Source: Streptomyces sp. NBC_01408 (GTDB lineage Bacteria; Actinomycetota; Actinomycetes; Streptomycetales; Streptomycetaceae). From it: 64,000 bases of DNA. The DNA lies in assembly GCF_026340255.1 (NCBI RefSeq), contig NZ_JAPEPJ010000003.1, forward strand, positions 62,001 to 126,000, in the 5' to 3' direction. Below the pieces are notes generated by a model. It searched no databases. It was not told where the DNA came from and saw only the letters and a program-made list of their open reading frames with translations. Each line of letters opens with the position of its first letter. Positions within the stretch are counted from its first letter, which is position 1. The translations under genes and the position numbers were made by a program. Below, in pieces: positions 27,540 through 36,594 of this stretch.

Positions 27540-28703
27540 TCAAGCGACCGAGCCGATCCTGCTGATCACGGTGTTCGCGACGTCGGGGTGGATCGGGATG
27601 TGCGCGCCCGTGAGGGCGGCGCCGGTGCCGCCGCGCCGGTTGGCCACGATCTCGGCGGCGATGGACAGCGCGGTCTCCTCCGGGGAGCGGGCGCCGAGGT
27701 CCAGGCCTATCGGGGAGCGCAGGCGGGCCAGTTCCAGCTCGCTCACGCCGACGTCGCGGAGCCGCTTGTTGCGGTCCTCGTGGGTGCGCCGGGAGCCCAT
27801 GGCCCCGACGTAGGCGACGGGAAGCCTGAGGGCCAGTTCGAGGAGCGGGACGTCGAACTTGGCGTCGTGGGTGAGCACGCACAGGACGGTCCGGCCGTCC
27901 ACGGCGCCTGCCGAGGACTGCGCCTCCAGGTAGCGGTGCGGCCAGTCGACGATGATCTCGTCCGCCTCGGGGAAACGGTTCTTCGTCGCGAACACGGGCC
28001 GGGCGTCGCACACCGTCACCCGGTAGCCGAGGAACTTGCCGATCCGCACGAGGGCGGACGCGAAGTCGATGGCGCCGAAGACGATCATCCGCGGCGGCGG
28101 GACGCTGGACTCGACGAGGACCTTGAGCGGCTCTCCGCAGAGCCTGCCGTCGGCGCCGATCTCCAGCACGCCGGTCCGGCCGGCGTCGAGCATGGCGCGG
28201 GCCTCTTCGGCGATGGTGCGGTCCAGCTCGGGGTGTCCGCCGAAACCGCCCTGGTGGGTGCCTTCGGTACGGACGAGTACGGCGCGGCCCATGAGCTCGG
28301 CCGGTCCCTCGGCGATCCGGGCCACGGCCGCGGCCTCGCCGCGCGCCGCCGCGGCGAGGCCCGCCGCGAACACCTCCCGCGCGGGAGAGCCCACGGGGAC
28401 CGGGGTGACGAGGATGTCGATGATCCCGCCGCAGGTCAGACCCACGGCGAAGGCATCGTCGTCGCTGTAGCCGAAGCGCTCCTGGACGGTCTCGCCGTCC
28501 TCCAGCGCCTGCTGGCACAGCTCGTACACCGCACCCTCCACGCATCCACCGGAAACCGAGCCGATGGCCGTGCCGTCGCTGTCGACGGCGAGGGCCGCTC
28601 CGGGCTGCCGGGGTGCGCTCCCGCCGACCGCCACGACCGTGGCGACGGCGAAGTCACGTCCCTGCTCGACCCACCGGTTCAGTTCTTCGGCGATGTCCAG
28701 CAT
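27540..28703 (-). CDS. xdhC: XdhC/CoxI-family maturation factor
   Basis: A 387-residue protein of the XdhC family, which binds and sulfurates molybdenum cofactor for xanthine dehydrogenase. The N-terminal domain shows ATVVAVGGSAPRQPG and SVSGGCVEGAV. The C-terminal Rossmann part shows MIVFGAIDFASAL, VLTHDAKFD and AYVGAMGSRR. GAGGAGG precedes the ATG on the minus strand. Its position beside the permease and dehydrogenase genes supports the role. Confidence 0.92.
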   Translation of the reverse strand: MLDIAEELNRWVEQGRDFAVATVVAVGGSAPRQPGAALAVDSDGTAIGSVSGGCVEGAVYELCQQALEDGETVQERFGYSDDDAFAVGLTCGGIIDILVTPVPVGSPAREVFAAGLAAAARGEAAAVARIAEGPAELMGRAVLVRTEGTHQGGFGGHPELDRTIAEEARAMLDAGRTGVLEIGADGRLCGEPLKVLVESSVPPPRMIVFGAIDFASALVRIGKFLGYRVTVCDARPVFATKNRFPEADEIIVDWPHRYLEAQSSAGAVDGRTVLCVLTHDAKFDVPLLELALRLPVAYVGAMGSRRTHEDRNKRLRDVGVSELELARLRSPIGLDLGARSPEETALSIAAEIVANRRGGTGAALTGAHIPIHPDVANTVISRIGSVA

Positions 28704-28790
28704 GGGGGCCTCCTCGGAGGGGTTCGGTTTCCAGTATCGGATACACGGAGGGTGCGGTCCTGCTTACGGTGGTCAGTGCCACCGGAGGGG

Positions 28791-30254
28791 TCAGCCGACC
28801 CCGAGCCAGCCCTCGATCGGGTGGAGCGCGAAGAAGACCAGGAAGATTCCGGTCAGCGCCCACATGAAGCCGCCGATCTCACGGGCCTTGCCCTGAGCGA
28901 TCTTGATGGCGACGTAGGAGATGACACCCGCGGCGACACCGGCGGTGATCGAGTACGTGAACGGCATGATCACGACGGTCAGGAAGACCGGGATCGAGGT
29001 CGAGCTGTCGGCCCAGTCCACGTGGCGGGCGTTCTGCATCATCATCGCGCCGATGACGACGAGGGCCGCGGAGGCGACCTCACCCGGGACGATCTGGGTG
29101 ATCGGGGTGAAGAAGAGGCAGGCGGCGAAGAACAGACCGGTGACGACGGACGCGAGGCCCGTGCGGGCTCCCTCGCCGACGCCGGTCGCGGACTCGACGA
29201 ACACGGTCTGGCCGGAGCCACCCGCGACACCACCGATGGCGCCACCGGCGCCGTCGATGAACAGGGCCTTGGACAGACCCGGCATGCGGCCCTTGTCGTC
29301 GGCCAGCTTGGCCTCGGTGCCGACGCCGATGATGGTGGCCATGGCGTCGAAGAAGCCGGCGAGCACGAGGGTGAAGACGATCATGCCGACCGTCATGTAG
29401 CCGACATCGCCCCAGCCGCCGAAGGAGACGTCACCGAAGAGCGAGAAGTCCGGCATCGAGACCGCGGAGCCGCCGAGCTCCGGCGCACCGTTCTTCCAGG
29501 CCTTCGGGTCGATGTCCACGATGGCGTTGAGGATCGCGGCGAGCACGGTGCCGCCGACGATGCCGATCAGGATCGCGCCGGGCACCTTGCGGGCCTGGAG
29601 CATGAAGATGGCGATCAGGGTGACGGCGAAGAGCAGGACGGGCCAGCCGGACAGCTCACCGGTCGCGCCGAGCTGGACGGGGGGCATGAACTCCCCGCCG
29701 TTGCCGACGAACCCGGCCTTCACGAAGCCGATCAGGGCGACGAACAGGCCGATGCCCATGGTGATGGCGTGCTTGAGCGCGAGGGGGATCGCGTTCATGA
29801 TCATCTCGCGGAGGCCGGTGACGACCAGGAGACAGATCACGACGCCGTAGACCACACACATGCCCATGGCCTGCGGCCAGGTCATCTGGGGGGCTACCTG
29901 CGAGGCCAGCACACCGGACACGGACAGACCGGCGGCGAGGGCCAGCGGCACCTTGCCGACGAAGCCCATGAGGAGCGTGGTGACGGCCGCGGCGAAGGCG
30001 GTGGCGGTGATGATCGCCGAGCCGGCCATTACGGTGCCGTCGACGTCCTTGCCCGAGAGGAGCAGGGGGTTGAGCAGGAGGATGTACGCCATGGCCATGA
30101 AGGTCGTGATACCGCCACGAACCTCGTTGCCGACGTTGGATCCTCTATGGGTGATGTGAAAGTACCGGTCGAGCCAAGAACGCCCGGCGGGGGTACGAGA
30201 GCCGTCGCCGGCCTCTTCCGCGGTGGTCTTGGGCTCCACAGACGACTGGGTCAT
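28791..30254 (-). CDS. NCS2/AzgA-type purine (guanine/hypoxanthine) permease
   Basis: A 487-residue multispanning transporter of the AzgA-like NCS2 branch. Family signatures: EVRGGITTFMAMAYILLLNP after a cytoplasmic N-terminus, GSAIITATAFAAAVTTLLMG, and GGSGQTVFVESATGVGEGAR. It should import guanine, hypoxanthine or related purines by proton symport, feeding the xanthine dehydrogenase encoded downstream of it in the genome. Same strand as xdhC (87 bp apart). Confidence 0.9.
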   Translation of the reverse strand: MTQSSVEPKTTAEEAGDGSRTPAGRSWLDRYFHITHRGSNVGNEVRGGITTFMAMAYILLLNPLLLSGKDVDGTVMAGSAIITATAFAAAVTTLLMGFVGKVPLALAAGLSVSGVLASQVAPQMTWPQAMGMCVVYGVVICLLVVTGLREMIMNAIPLALKHAITMGIGLFVALIGFVKAGFVGNGGEFMPPVQLGATGELSGWPVLLFAVTLIAIFMLQARKVPGAILIGIVGGTVLAAILNAIVDIDPKAWKNGAPELGGSAVSMPDFSLFGDVSFGGWGDVGYMTVGMIVFTLVLAGFFDAMATIIGVGTEAKLADDKGRMPGLSKALFIDGAGGAIGGVAGGSGQTVFVESATGVGEGARTGLASVVTGLFFAACLFFTPITQIVPGEVASAALVVIGAMMMQNARHVDWADSSTSIPVFLTVVIMPFTYSITAGVAAGVISYVAIKIAQGKAREIGGFMWALTGIFLVFFALHPIEGWLGVG

Positions 30255-30546
30255 GGTGCCTAACTCCCAAGGTTCAAAGGGGCACCCGCTTGGGGATTGG
30301 AGACTGCGGGATTTGGGATGGTGCGTTTGGCTGCACGACCCGGGGTGACGGCCCGAGGCGACGCGAAATGTGCACTGCGTGTACTGCGGGTACTGCGGGG
30401 GTTACCGCTGGTACTTATGGCGGGGGTTTCTGCAGGGGTACTGCCAGGTGAAGGGACCGCGAGCGGTGCGGTACTTCGTATGTACTCCGGGCGGTGCGCG
30501 GTGAAGTGTGACGTTCCCATGTCGCACCGCCCGGAGAGTCTGAGGG
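30255..30546. other. Permease leader and intergenic region
   Basis: About 290 bp without a gene between the permease start and the dehydrogenase terminator. It is G-rich and contains GTACTGCGGGTACTGCGGGG, an imperfect TACTGCGGG duplication near 30380-30397. The permease promoter must lie here. No known riboswitch was recognised. Confidence 0.4.
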
Positions 30547-30574
30547 GGTCCGGGGGCCTCGCGGCCCCCGGACC
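30547..30574 (-). terminator. Terminator of the xanthine dehydrogenase operon
   Basis: A perfect 12-bp stem (GGTCCGGGGGCC with GGCCCCCGGACC) and a TCGC loop, immediately downstream of the leftward operon. Confidence 0.8.
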
Positions 30575-30582
30575 ACGCCGTC

Positions 30583-32988
30583 CTAGAGGGTCCCGGTAAG
30601 GGCTTCCGGACGGATCGGCGTCTTGTTGAGCTCCAGACCGGTCGCCTGCCGGATCGCCGCGAGGACGGCCGGGGTCGACGAGAGGGTCGGGGCCTCGCCC
30701 ATACCGCGAAGGCCGTAGGGCGCCTTCGGGTCGGCGAGCTCCAGGACGTCGACCGGGATGGTCGGGGTGTCCAGGATGGTCGGGATCAGGTAGTCCGTGA
30801 AGGAGGGGTTGCGCACCTTCGCGGTCTTCGGGTCCACGATGATCTCTTCCATGATCGCCACGCCGAGACCCTGGGTGGTACCACCCTGGATCTGGCCCAC
30901 CACGGAAAGCATGTTGAGCGCCTTGCCGACGTCCTGCGCGGTCGCCAGCTCCACGACCTTGACGAGGCCGAGCTCGGTGTCCACCTCGACGACCGCGCGG
31001 TGCGCGGCGAAGGTGTACTGGACGTGGCCGTTGCCCTGGCCGGTGACCAGGTCGAACGGGACGGTCGGGTGGTGCCGGTACTCCAGCTCCAGGTCGATCG
31101 CGTCCTCGCCCTCGAGGATGTCGGCCAGGTCCGCGAGGACCTCGCCGCCGTCGGTGACGACCTTGCCGCCCTCGAGCAGCAGCTCGGCGGTGGCCCACGC
31201 CGGGTGGTAGGAGCCGTTCTTGCGGCGCCCGATCTCCAGCACGGCCTCGCGGACGGCCTCACAGGTGTTCTTCACGGCGCCACCGGTCATGTACGTCTGC
31301 CGCGAGGCGGACGTGGAACCGGCGGAGCCGACCTGCGTGTCGGCCGGGTGGATGGTCACCTGCGTGACACCCAGCTCGGTACGGGCGATCTGCGCGTGGA
31401 CGGTGATACCGCCCTGGCCGACCTCCGCCATGGCCGTGTGGACCATCGCGACGGGCTCGCCGTTGATGACCTCGAGGCGCACGCGGGCGGTCGAGTAGTC
31501 GTCGAAGCCCTCGGAGAAGCCGACGTTCTTGATGCCGACCGCGTAGCCGACGCCGCGGACGACGCCTTCGCCGTGCGTGGTGTTGGAGAGACCGCCGGGC
31601 AGCGCGCGGACGTCCGCGCCCTCGCCGGCCGACTCCCACTGGCGCTCGGGCGGCAGCGGGCGGGACTTGACCCGGCGCAGCAGCTCGGCGACGGGCGCCG
31701 GCGCGTCCACGACCTGGCCGGTCGGCATGACCGTGCCCATCTCCATGGCGTTCAGCTGGCGGAACTCGACCGGGTCCATGCCCAGCTTCGCCGCGAGCTT
31801 GTCCATCTGGGCCTCGTAGGCGAAGCAGGCCTGGACGGCGCCGAAGCCGCGCATCGCGCCACAGGGCGGGTTGTTCGTGTAGAGCGCGATCGCCTCGATG
31901 TCCACGTCCTCCAGGACGTAGGGACCCACCGAGAGGGAGGAGGCGTTGCCCACGACCGCCGGGGAGGCGGACGCGTACGCGCCGCCGTCCAGGACGATCT
32001 TGCACTTCATGTGCGTGAGCTTGCCGTCCTTGGTGGCGCCGTGCTCGTAGTACAGCTTCGCCGGGTGACGGTGCACGTGGCCGAAGAAGGACTCGAAGCG
32101 GTTGTAGACGATCTTGACCGGCTTGTTCGTGGCCAGGGCCAGGAGGCAGGCGTGGATCTGCATCGAGATGTCCTCGCGGCCACCGAAGGCACCGCCGACG
32201 CCCGAGAGCGTCATGCGGACCTTCTCCGGCGGGAGGCCCAGGACCGGGGCGATCTGCTGGAGGTCCGAGTGCAGCCACTGGGTGGCGACGTACAGCTCGA
32301 CACCGCCGTCCTCGGACGGCACGGCCAGGCCGGACTCCGGGCCGAGGAAGGCCTGGTCCTGCATGCCGAAGGTGTACTCGCCCTCGACGATGACGTCGGC
32401 GCGCTTGCGGGCCTCTTCCACGTTGCCGCGGATGATCGGCTGGCGGTGCACGATGTTCGGGTGCGGGACGTGACCGATGTGGTGGTCGTCGCGGCCCTCG
32501 TGGATCAGCGGCGCGCCGGGGGCGAGGGCGGAGGCCTCGTCCGTGACGAGCGGCAGCTCACGGTAGTCGATCTTGATCTTGGCGGCCGCGCGGCGGGCGG
32601 TCTCCGGGTGGTCGGCGGCCACGAGGGCGACCGGCTCACCGTGGTGACGTACCCGGCCGTTGGCGAGAACCGGGGTGTCCTGGATCTCGAGGCCGTAGTT
32701 CTTCATCTCGGCCGGCAGGTCGTCGTACGTCAGCACCGAGTAGACGCCGGGCATGGCGAGCGCCTCGGAGATGTCGATGGAGACGATCTCGGCGTGGGCG
32801 ACGGTGCTGCGCAGGGTCTGGCCCCACAGCATGTCCTCGTGCCACATGTCCGAGGAGTACGCGAACTCACCGGTGACCTTGAGGGTGCCGTCCGGGCGCA
32901 GCGTGGACTCGCCGATGCCGCCCTTGGTGTGCTTCTGCGTGACGTTGGTCGGCGTACCCGCCGGAACCGTGCGCGTGTTCTGAGCCAT
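30583..32988 (-). CDS. Xanthine dehydrogenase molybdopterin-binding large subunit
   Basis: An 801-residue molybdenum hydroxylase subunit that oxidises hypoxanthine and xanthine. Moco-binding segments: VGGAFGGREDIS, GAMRGFGAVQACFA and QGGTTQGLGVAI. The catalytic Glu is in GLRGMGEAPTLS near the C-terminus. The ATG at 32988 starts two bases after the stop of the 2Fe-2S gene. Subunit order in transcription is FAD, 2Fe-2S, Mo, the common arrangement for three-subunit enzymes. Other CO-dehydrogenase-like substrates cannot be excluded, but PucR, XdhC and a purine permease alongside make purines most likely. Confidence 0.92.
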   Translation of the reverse strand: MAQNTRTVPAGTPTNVTQKHTKGGIGESTLRPDGTLKVTGEFAYSSDMWHEDMLWGQTLRSTVAHAEIVSIDISEALAMPGVYSVLTYDDLPAEMKNYGLEIQDTPVLANGRVRHHGEPVALVAADHPETARRAAAKIKIDYRELPLVTDEASALAPGAPLIHEGRDDHHIGHVPHPNIVHRQPIIRGNVEEARKRADVIVEGEYTFGMQDQAFLGPESGLAVPSEDGGVELYVATQWLHSDLQQIAPVLGLPPEKVRMTLSGVGGAFGGREDISMQIHACLLALATNKPVKIVYNRFESFFGHVHRHPAKLYYEHGATKDGKLTHMKCKIVLDGGAYASASPAVVGNASSLSVGPYVLEDVDIEAIALYTNNPPCGAMRGFGAVQACFAYEAQMDKLAAKLGMDPVEFRQLNAMEMGTVMPTGQVVDAPAPVAELLRRVKSRPLPPERQWESAGEGADVRALPGGLSNTTHGEGVVRGVGYAVGIKNVGFSEGFDDYSTARVRLEVINGEPVAMVHTAMAEVGQGGITVHAQIARTELGVTQVTIHPADTQVGSAGSTSASRQTYMTGGAVKNTCEAVREAVLEIGRRKNGSYHPAWATAELLLEGGKVVTDGGEVLADLADILEGEDAIDLELEYRHHPTVPFDLVTGQGNGHVQYTFAAHRAVVEVDTELGLVKVVELATAQDVGKALNMLSVVGQIQGGTTQGLGVAIMEEIIVDPKTAKVRNPSFTDYLIPTILDTPTIPVDVLELADPKAPYGLRGMGEAPTLSSTPAVLAAIRQATGLELNKTPIRPEALTGTL

Positions 32989-32990
32989 GG

Positions 32991-33596
32991 TCAGACCGCC
33001 TCTGCCTGACGGGCGGCCGCGAGGCGGACCGCGTCGAGGATCTTCTCGTAGCCCGTGCAGCGGCACAGGTTGCCGGACAGGGCCTCACGGATGTCCTGGT
33101 CGGACGGGGAGGAGTTCTCCTCCAGCAGCGCGTCGGCCTGGACCAGGAGGCCCGGGGTGCAGAAACCGCACTGGACGGCGCCGGCGTCGATGAACGCCTG
33201 CTGGATGTTGGAGAGCTCGACGCCCTCGCCGGTCTGCGAGTCGCCCGGCTTGGCCTGCCACTGCTTGGCCGCGTCCAGGGACACGCCCTTGCTGCCGCAG
33301 CCGCCGCCGGTGCCGCAGGCACCGCCGTGGCCGTGCTCCTCGCGCTGCTTGGCGAACTCCGCCAGGCCCTCGACGGTCACGACGTCGCGGCCCTCGACCT
33401 GGCCGGCGGCCACGAGACAGGAGCAGACCGGCACGCCGTCGAGACGGACGGTGCAGGAACCGCACTCGCCCTGCTCGCAGGCGTTCTTCGAACCCGGCAG
33501 GCCCAGACGCTCACGCAGGACGTAGAGAAGGGACTCGCCCTCCCACACGTCGTCGGCTTCCTGCGGACGACCGTTGACAGTGAAATTGACGCGCAT
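32991..33596 (-). CDS. Xanthine dehydrogenase 2Fe-2S subunit
   Basis: A 201-residue electron-transfer subunit. The plant-type cluster ligands are CEQGECGSC and a later VCSC. The helical-domain cluster ligands are CGFCTPG and CRCTGYEKI. Between the two domains (about residues 85-120) is an extra loop with HGHGGACGTGGGCG, making the protein about 35 residues longer than typical subunits. The start is ATG 33596, two bases after the FAD-subunit stop. Confidence 0.92.
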   Translation of the reverse strand: MRVNFTVNGRPQEADDVWEGESLLYVLRERLGLPGSKNACEQGECGSCTVRLDGVPVCSCLVAAGQVEGRDVVTVEGLAEFAKQREEHGHGGACGTGGGCGSKGVSLDAAKQWQAKPGDSQTGEGVELSNIQQAFIDAGAVQCGFCTPGLLVQADALLEENSSPSDQDIREALSGNLCRCTGYEKILDAVRLAAARQAEAV

Positions 33597-33598
33597 GA

Positions 33599-34495
33599 TT
33601 ACGCAGCCCCTTCGAGCGAGCGGCCGTTGCCGGTACCGCGGTACTGCTCCCACGTCCAGACCAGCTGGCGGCGAGCCATGATGCCGACCGCGTGACGGCG
33701 GTACTTCGCCGTGCCGCGGACGTCGTCGATCGGGTTGGCCGCGCCGGAGGCGAGGTCACCGAACTGCTTGGCGATCGACGGGGTGATGACCTTGCCGGAC
33801 TCCCAGAAGCCGCCCTCTTCGAGCGCGGCGTTCAGGAACTCCTCCGCGGCCTTCGCCCGGATCGGGGTCGGCGCGGCCGAACCGATTCCGGTACGGACGG
33901 TGCGGGTCTCCGGGTGCAGTGCCAGACCGAACGCGCAGACCGCGATGACCATCGCGTTGCGGGAGCCGACCTTGGAGTACTGCTGGGGGCCGTCCGCCTT
34001 CTTGATGTGGACGGTCTTGATGAGCTCGTCGGCGGCGAGCGCGTTGCGCTTCACGCCGGTGTAGAACTCGTCGATCGGGATCAGGCGGGAGCCGCGTACG
34101 GACTCCACCTCGACCTCGGCGCCCGCCGCGAGCAGCGCAGGGTGGGAGTCGCCGGCCGGCGAGGCACAACCGAGGTTGCCGCCGACACCGCCGCGGTTAC
34201 GGATCTGCGGGGACGCGACCGTGTGCGAGGCGAGCGCGAGACCCGGCAGCTCCGTGCGGAGGTTCTCCATGATCTGCGTGTACGGGACGGAGGCGCCCAG
34301 ACGGACCACGTCCTCGCCGACCTCCCACTCCCGCAGCAGACCGATGCGGTTCAGGTCCAGGAGGTACTCCGGCCGACGGTGGTCGAAGTTGATCTCGACC
34401 ATCACGTCGGTGCCACCCGCAATCGGCACAGCTGTGGGGAACTCGGCCTTAGCGGCGAGCGCCTCCTCCCAGCTGGCGGGGCGAAGGAAGTCCAT
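33599..34495 (-). CDS. Xanthine dehydrogenase FAD-binding subunit
   Basis: A 298-residue CO-dehydrogenase-flavoprotein-like subunit. FAD-binding motifs are PIAGGTDVMVEI near residue 23 and GGVGGNLGCASPAGDSHPAL near 105. It is the first gene of the dehydrogenase operon and divergent from the PucR regulator. The 254-bp gap must hold both promoters. Confidence 0.92.
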   Translation of the reverse strand: MDFLRPASWEEALAAKAEFPTAVPIAGGTDVMVEINFDHRRPEYLLDLNRIGLLREWEVGEDVVRLGASVPYTQIMENLRTELPGLALASHTVASPQIRNRGGVGGNLGCASPAGDSHPALLAAGAEVEVESVRGSRLIPIDEFYTGVKRNALAADELIKTVHIKKADGPQQYSKVGSRNAMVIAVCAFGLALHPETRTVRTGIGSAAPTPIRAKAAEEFLNAALEEGGFWESGKVITPSIAKQFGDLASGAANPIDDVRGTAKYRRHAVGIMARRQLVWTWEQYRGTGNGRSLEGAA

Positions 34496-34749
34496 GAGCG
34501 GCTCTCTTCTTCTTCATCGTGTCGTTCACTTCAAGCCAGGAGGCCTAAGGACCCTCGACTGGTCGTTCACGTGCTGTTAACGCGGTGTGGACTCAGTACA
34601 CCGGCCGCCTATCCCCCGGGTGCAGTCACCGAAACCATGAAGGAGTTGGCTGGCGGCCTCCCTCGTCTTGTAGATTCGTATGAAAGGCAGGATGCGACGA
34701 CCTGCCCGATTTCCAACGGCAACATTCGAGACAGATCGGCGGCGACATC
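34496..34749. promoter_or_regulatory. Divergent promoter region, dehydrogenase operon / pucR
   Basis: A 254-bp gap with locally lower GC than its neighbours. It should carry promoters for both directions and the PucR target. No clear dyad could be named with confidence. Confidence 0.45.
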
Positions 34750-36429
34750 ATGCGGCTGCGCGCACTGCTGGAAACCGAGGCGCTGGGGCTGCGGCTGCTC
34801 GGCGGCGAGGAAGAACTCGACCGGACGGTCCGCGGGGTCATGACAACCGACCTACGCGATCCCAGCCGGTACCTCTCCGGGGGCGAACTCGTCCTCACTG
34901 GCCTGGCCTGGCGTAGGAATTCGGCCGACTCCGAGCCGTTCGTACGAATCCTCGCGAGCGCGGGCGTCGCGGGGCTGGCCGCCGGCGAGGCGGAACTGGG
35001 AGCCATCCCGGACGATCTGGTATCGGCCTGTGTGCGCAACCGGCTGCCGCTGTTCGCTGTGAACGAAGACGTTGCATTCGCCACGATCACCGAGTACGTG
35101 GTGCGCCAGGTGTCCGGTGAGCGGGCGGGCGATCTCGCGGCCGTCGTGGACCGCCACCGCCGCCTGATGACCTCGGGTCCGGCCGGCGGCGGCCCCGATG
35201 TGGTGCTGGATCTGCTCACCACCGACCTCGATCTCCGGGCCTGGGTGCTGTCCCCCACGGGCCGGCAGATCGCCGGGGCGGGCGAGCCGCTGACGCCGGG
35301 CGTGTGCGCAACCCTGGCGAGCGAGCACCTCGCGGCGGTCCGGACGGGCCGCAGAGGGCCGCACCGGATCTCCATCCAGGGTATTACCTACTCCCTGTTC
35401 CCGATCAGAGGACACGGCCGGGGCGCCGCCGGCACGGTCACCCGGGACGTACGCGAGACCGTGCTCTCGGACTGGCTGCTGGCCGTCGAGGCGGACGCCG
35501 GCGACTGGCCGGCCGAGCGGCTGGACCTGCTCCAGGGCGTCACCCAGCTGATCGCCGTGGAGCGCGACCGGCGCGACGCGGCCCGCACGGTGCGCCGCCG
35601 CCTGGCGCAGGAGGTCCTGGAACTGGTCCAGACGGGCGCACCGCCCGCCGAGATCGCCGCCCGCCTGCGGGTGGCCGCGCCGGTGCTGCTGCCCGGGCTG
35701 GGCGCCGCACCGCACTGGCAGGTCGTGGTGGCCCGGGTGGACTGGGACAACGGGGACATCCCCGGCGGCCCGGTGGCCCAGTCGCTGCTGGAGGAGATCC
35801 TCGTCGACCCGTCCGTCTCGGGGCCCGAGCCCTCGGACCGGATCGCGGTCGCCCACGCGGGTGACGAGGCCATCGCCCTCGTGCCGCTGCCCGCGCTGGC
35901 CGGGGAGGCCGGGGAGGACAAGGGCCCGGATGCGGCCCTGCACGCCGACGTGCTCCTCGCGTCCGTACGGGACCCCCTGGCGGCGGGCCTGGCCGACGAC
36001 GGCCGGATCACCCTGGGCGTCAGCGCGGCCGTGCACTCGGCCGAGGGGCTGCGCGGGGCGCTGGAGGAGGCCCGGCACGCCCGCCGGGTCGCCGCGGCCC
36101 GCCCGGGCCGGGTCTGCGCCGCCGGCCACCACGAGCTGGCCTCGCACGTGCTGCTGCTGCCGTTCGTGCCGGACGACGTGCGCCGCGCCTTCACGGCCCG
36201 GCTGCTGGACCCCCTGCGGGACTACGACCGGCGCCACCGCGCGGAGCTCATCCCGACCCTGGAGGCCTTCCTGGACTGCGACGGCTCGTGGACCCGCTGC
36301 GCGACCCGGCTGCACCTGCACGTCAACACGCTGCGGTACCGGGTCGGGCGAATCGAGCAGTTGACGTCCCGGGACCTGTCCCGGCTGGAGGACAAGCTCG
36401 ACTTCTTCCTCGCACTGCGGATGAGCTGA
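34750..36429 (+). CDS. pucR: PucR-family purine catabolism regulator
   Basis: A 559-residue transcription factor. The N-terminal PucR domain (LRALLETEALGLRLLGGEEE, GVMTTDLRDPSRYLSGGELV) is followed by a GGDEF-like middle. The C-terminal PucR helix-turn-helix is LHLHVNTLRYRVGRIEQLTS. PucR proteins sense purine degradation intermediates and control purine use. Divergent position next to xdh genes, the permease and XdhC makes those genes the likely targets. Confidence 0.92.
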   Translation: MRLRALLETEALGLRLLGGEEELDRTVRGVMTTDLRDPSRYLSGGELVLTGLAWRRNSADSEPFVRILASAGVAGLAAGEAELGAIPDDLVSACVRNRLPLFAVNEDVAFATITEYVVRQVSGERAGDLAAVVDRHRRLMTSGPAGGGPDVVLDLLTTDLDLRAWVLSPTGRQIAGAGEPLTPGVCATLASEHLAAVRTGRRGPHRISIQGITYSLFPIRGHGRGAAGTVTRDVRETVLSDWLLAVEADAGDWPAERLDLLQGVTQLIAVERDRRDAARTVRRRLAQEVLELVQTGAPPAEIAARLRVAAPVLLPGLGAAPHWQVVVARVDWDNGDIPGGPVAQSLLEEILVDPSVSGPEPSDRIAVAHAGDEAIALVPLPALAGEAGEDKGPDAALHADVLLASVRDPLAAGLADDGRITLGVSAAVHSAEGLRGALEEARHARRVAAARPGRVCAAGHHELASHVLLLPFVPDDVRRAFTARLLDPLRDYDRRHRAELIPTLEAFLDCDGSWTRCATRLHLHVNTLRYRVGRIEQLTSRDLSRLEDKLDFFLALRMS

Positions 36430-36490
36430 GGAGATCCGCCCCGCGGCCGGCCGGCCCGGCCCGGGGGCGGCTGATGATCCGTCCGGACTT

Positions 36491-36506
36491 TGTGAAAATG
36501 TTCACC
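36491..36506. promoter_or_regulatory. Rex-like operator
   Basis: TGTGAAAATGTTCACC fits the Rex consensus TGTGAA-N4-TTCACA at 11 of 12 fixed positions. It lies 89 bp upstream of the next start. Rex is the NADH/NAD redox repressor of actinobacteria. Confidence 0.4.
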
Positions 36507-36594
36507 CGACCCCTTGGCCGGAGCCTCCGATCCGTGCTCTCATTTCGCCCCAGGGCCCAATGATGTGCGGCCTGGTTGCTTTGGGGAGGGCAAT

